NCBI GenBank assembly: GCA_023386635.1
Contig: JAEWJH010000093.1
Coordinates: forward strand, 1 to 9,498
Length of the DNA stretch: 9,498 bases
Source of the DNA: Pseudomonadota bacterium
GTDB lineage: Bacteria > Pseudomonadota > Alphaproteobacteria > Rhizobiales > Xanthobacteraceae
Reading direction: 5' to 3'
This document shows, piece after piece, positions 7,450 through 9,498 of this stretch. The position numbers and the translations under genes are program-made. How positions within the stretch are numbered: position 1 is the first letter of the stretch; every line of letters begins with the position of its first letter. Below the pieces are notes generated by a model that had not been told where the DNA came from, ran no database searches, and worked only from the letters and a program-made list of their open reading frames with translations.

Positions 7450-7687
7450 GGATGGCTTTCCTTACCCTGCGAATGATGTAGTTCCAGTATAGCGCGATTG
7501 TTCTGGTGAGGCCGCAAATCCGTTGTGCGATGCACTCGCCGTGGTTTCGGCGTCCGGTGTCTCGTCCATAAGTCGAAGACGCCTGCGCTAGACCCTTTCC
7601 GGCCCGCCCCTTAGCTTGGCCGACCAACAATAAAAATAATGGGGCTGGCAAAAGTCCTCACCGAAACGCGCACTTTGGGAGGATGCG
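7450..7687. promoter_or_regulatory. Divergent control region between hydrolase and LysR genes
   Basis: This 238 bp gap separates divergently read genes and holds a candidate -10 for the hydrolase (7486-7491). It also holds an A/T-rich patch (AACAATAAAAATAATGG, 7627-7643) near the LysR gene and a short dyad TTGG-CCGA-CCAA just before it. LysR regulators typically bind such shared regions at T-N11-A sites, but no single site could be chosen. Confidence 0.4.
7486..7491 (-). promoter_or_regulatory. -10 element of the hydrolase promoter
   Basis: On the minus strand TATACT (complement of 7486-7491) matches five of six positions of the -10 consensus and lies 36 bp before the hydrolase ATG, leaving a leader of about 30 nt with the ribosome site. 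No good -35 is found at 17 bp, which fits a promoter that depends on an activator such as the divergent LysR protein. Confidence 0.4.
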
Positions 7688-8584
7688 GTGCTGGAAAAGC
7701 TGGAATTCATGCTGGCGCTGGCGCGAGAGAAGCATTTCCGCCGCGCTGCCGACAGTTGCGGCGTCGCCCAGCCGACGCTGTCGCTCGGCATCCAGTCGCT
7801 GGAGGAGATGCTCAACGTCGCGCTGGTGAAGCGCTCGTCGCGGTTTCAGGGCTTCACGCCGGAAGGCGAACGTGTGCTGATCTGGGCGCGCCGCATGGTC
7901 GGCGATGCCCATGCGATGCGGCAGGAGATCCAGGGACTGCAGCGGGGCATCGGCGCGCATCTGCGGCTCGCGGCGATGCCCTCGGCGATGTCGGTCGTGG
8001 CGGCCCTCACCGCGCCGTTCCAGAAGCGGCATCCGGGCACGCGCTTCACCGTGCTGGCGCGACCGTCCGACATCGTCGTGTCGCTCCTGCACAACCGCGA
8101 GGTCGATGCCGGCATCACCTATATCGATCACGACCCGATCGACGATGTCACGCGGGTGCCGCTGTTCCGCGAGAACTATCTGTTGCTCACCTCCCGGGAC
8201 AACCCGCTCGCCAACGCCAAGACAACCACCTGGAGCGACATCGCCTCGCTGCCGATGTGCCTGCTGACGCGCGACCTGCAGCACCGGCGCATCATCGATT
8301 CGGTATTCGAGGGGCTCAACCTCGAAACCGCGCCGCTGGTGGAAACCGATTCGGCGATCGCGCTCGCGTCGCATGTGGCCACCGGCCGCTTCGTCAGCGT
8401 CGTGCCGAAGTCGATGCTCAACGCGCTGCAGCTCGGTGACCTGCAAACGCTGCCGATCGATACGCCCACCGTGACGCATACGATCGGACTTGTCGTATCG
8501 GATCGTTACGCGCAACCGCCGTCGATCCGTCAGCTGGTCGATGAAGCACGCCGCCTCTGCCCACCGGAATTGCTGGCGGCCTGA
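7688..8584 (+). CDS. LysR-family transcriptional regulator
   Basis: The 298-residue protein is of normal LysR length. The N-terminal winged helix-turn-helix covers about residues 1-62, with the recognition region FRRAADSCGVAQPTLSLGIQ (17-36) and the wing FQGFTPEGERVL (53-64). A linker helix follows. The substrate-binding domain from about residue 90 has the usual pattern LRLAAMPSAMSVVAALTAPF and DAGITYID. GTG 7688 is chosen because GGGAGG (7677-7682) lies 5 nt upstream and the HTH starts immediately. The N-terminus resembles LysR proteins associated with formate dehydrogenase clusters, which is an impression from memory. The OFA transporter follows 136 bp downstream on the same strand, and the hydrolase is divergent; either could be its target. 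Confidence 0.95.
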   Translation: MLEKLEFMLALAREKHFRRAADSCGVAQPTLSLGIQSLEEMLNVALVKRSSRFQGFTPEGERVLIWARRMVGDAHAMRQEIQGLQRGIGAHLRLAAMPSAMSVVAALTAPFQKRHPGTRFTVLARPSDIVVSLLHNREVDAGITYIDHDPIDDVTRVPLFRENYLLLTSRDNPLANAKTTTWSDIASLPMCLLTRDLQHRRIIDSVFEGLNLETAPLVETDSAIALASHVATGRFVSVVPKSMLNALQLGDLQTLPIDTPTVTHTIGLVVSDRYAQPPSIRQLVDEARRLCPPELLAA

Positions 8585-8720
8585 TCGCATCCACTGATTG
8601 CGCCTCACAATCAAAAGATTGCCGACACCTTCTTGATCGTGTCCGCCATGGCCGGTCTCCTGCCGTTTGACGTCTCAACGACGCATTTCTCGAACGGATT
8701 CTTGGGGGAGAAAACAGCTC

Positions 8721-9498
8721 ATGGCCTTTCTGTCGTTTCTTGACCGGTCGCATACGGTCGCCAAACCCGGTTTCAGCCGGTGGCTGGTGCCGCCGGCGGC
8801 CCTCTGCGTGCATCTGTGCATCGGCCAGGCCTATGCACTGAGCGTGTTCAACCTGCCGATGACCAGGCTCATCGGCATCTCGCAATCGACACCGGAGGAC
8901 TGGAAACTCACGGAACTGGGCTGGATCTTTTCGCTCGCCATGCTGTTCCTCGGCGCATCGGCGGCCATATTCGGCCGCTGGGTCGAGGAAGGCGGGCCGC
9001 GCAAGGCGATGTTCACCGCCGGATGCCTGTGGGCCGGCGGCTTCTTCCTCTCCGCCGTCGGCGTCAAGCTGCATATGCTGTGGCTGATCTATCTCGGCTA
9101 TGGCGTGTTCGGCGGCTGCGCGCTCGGCATCGGCTACATCTCGCCGGTCTCGACGCTGATCAAATGGTTCCCGGACCGTCCCGGCATGGCGACCGGCATG
9201 GCGATCATGGGCTTCGGCGGCGGCGCCTTCATCGCCTCGCCGCTGTCGGTGTGGCTGATGAGCAAGTTCAGCAGCGCCACCCATGTCGGCGTGATGGAAA
9301 CCTTCGTGGTGCTGGGCGCGGTCTACTTCTGCTTCATGATGGTCGGCGCGACCATCGTGCGCGTGCCGGCACCGGGCTGGAAGCCCACGGGTTATACGCC
9401 GCCTGCGGCCTCGACCAAGATGATCAGCCGCAACGACGTCTACGTCTATGATGCGCTGAAGACGCCGCAGTTCTGGCTGATCTGGTGGGTGCTCTGCC
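8721..9498 (+). CDS. OFA-family MFS transporter (oxalate/formate antiporter type), N-terminal 259 codons
   Basis: This inner-membrane major facilitator protein probably exchanges or takes up small carboxylates. It runs off the right edge; OFA proteins are usually 400-450 residues or more, so roughly half is present. Six membrane segments can be placed near residues 21-43, 66-86, 97-115, 118-140, 157-180 and 191-214. Between segments 2 and 3 is GRWVEEGGPRKAMF, the MFS loop motif region. The stretch GYISPVSTLIKWFPDRPGMA, then TGMAIMGFGGGAFIASPL, is characteristic of the OFA group. ATG 8721 has GGGGGAG at 8704-8710, 10 nt upstream. Substrate cannot be set from sequence alone; oxalate/formate is the family name, and other family members move different carboxylates. 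Confidence 0.92.
   Translation, partial: MAFLSFLDRSHTVAKPGFSRWLVPPAALCVHLCIGQAYALSVFNLPMTRLIGISQSTPEDWKLTELGWIFSLAMLFLGASAAIFGRWVEEGGPRKAMFTAGCLWAGGFFLSAVGVKLHMLWLIYLGYGVFGGCALGIGYISPVSTLIKWFPDRPGMATGMAIMGFGGGAFIASPLSVWLMSKFSSATHVGVMETFVVLGAVYFCFMMVGATIVRVPAPGWKPTGYTPPAASTKMISRNDVYVYDALKTPQFWLIWWVLC

Noticed and set aside
6424..7476. 350-codon plus-strand frame opposite the hydrolase
   Set aside because: Shadow of the minus-strand hydrolase, with Arg/His-rich composition typical of antisense reading in GC-rich DNA.
7463..7505. Second LexA box near the hydrolase promoter (two GTTC words)
   Set aside because: The two GTTC words are 13 bp apart, not 7, so they do not match the alphaproteobacterial operator.
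7658..8614. 318-codon minus-strand frame opposite the LysR gene
   Set aside because: Shadow; the LysR frame has a normal HTH, a good Shine-Dalgarno and full family length.
8418..9284. 288-codon minus-strand frame opposite the transporter
   Set aside because: Shadow of the OFA transporter frame, which is open to the edge and has clear membrane segments and family motifs.

Overview
The window reads as a chromosomal segment of a high-GC alphaproteobacterium. The best guess is the Bradyrhizobium/Rhodopseudomonas group (Nitrobacteraceae) of the Hyphomicrobiales. The grounds are a GTTC-N7-GTTC LexA box upstream of recA, a DUF3551-like secreted protein of the kind common in that group, the recA-alaS order, and strong G/C preference at third codon positions. 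This placement comes from family recognition, not from a search.

Layout. Positions 1-1937 (minus) hold the first 645 codons of alaS, which runs off the left edge. Positions 1938-2736 are an 800 bp gap with no convincing gene, packed with inverted repeats, a 10 bp direct repeat and a 14 bp tandem repeat. Positions 2737-3828 (minus) are a complete recA, preceded by a leader of about 150 nt and a promoter overlapped by a LexA box at 4009-4023. From 4079 to 6453 there is a run of small genes separated by strong hairpins: a doubtful 55-residue ORF, a secreted Gly/Tyr/Pro-rich protein, a ribbon-helix-helix protein, a CxxC zinc-ribbon protein, a DUF3551-type exported protein on the minus strand, and a second zinc-ribbon protein resembling the first. 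Positions 6454-7449 (minus) encode an exported alpha/beta hydrolase. It diverges from a LysR-type regulator (7688-8584), which is followed by an OFA-family (oxalate/formate antiporter type) MFS transporter that runs off the right edge.

How the parts fit. recA and alaS are housekeeping genes in the same orientation, and recA is probably SOS-controlled through the LexA box. The middle block looks like independent monocistronic small genes, each closed by its own terminator: tandem hairpins after the secreted protein, and a bidirectional terminator between the first zinc-ribbon gene and the DUF3551 gene. The right end pairs a LysR regulator with an OFA transporter, which suggests formate/oxalate or other small-carboxylate uptake, but no enzyme of that pathway is inside the window.

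No clearly new multi-gene system is visible. The places most worth a second look are the hairpin-rich recA-alaS gap (including an interrupted minus-strand reading frame), the pair of look-alike zinc-ribbon proteins, a possible leaderless promoter at 5212-5247, and a perfect palindrome upstream of the ribbon-helix-helix gene.
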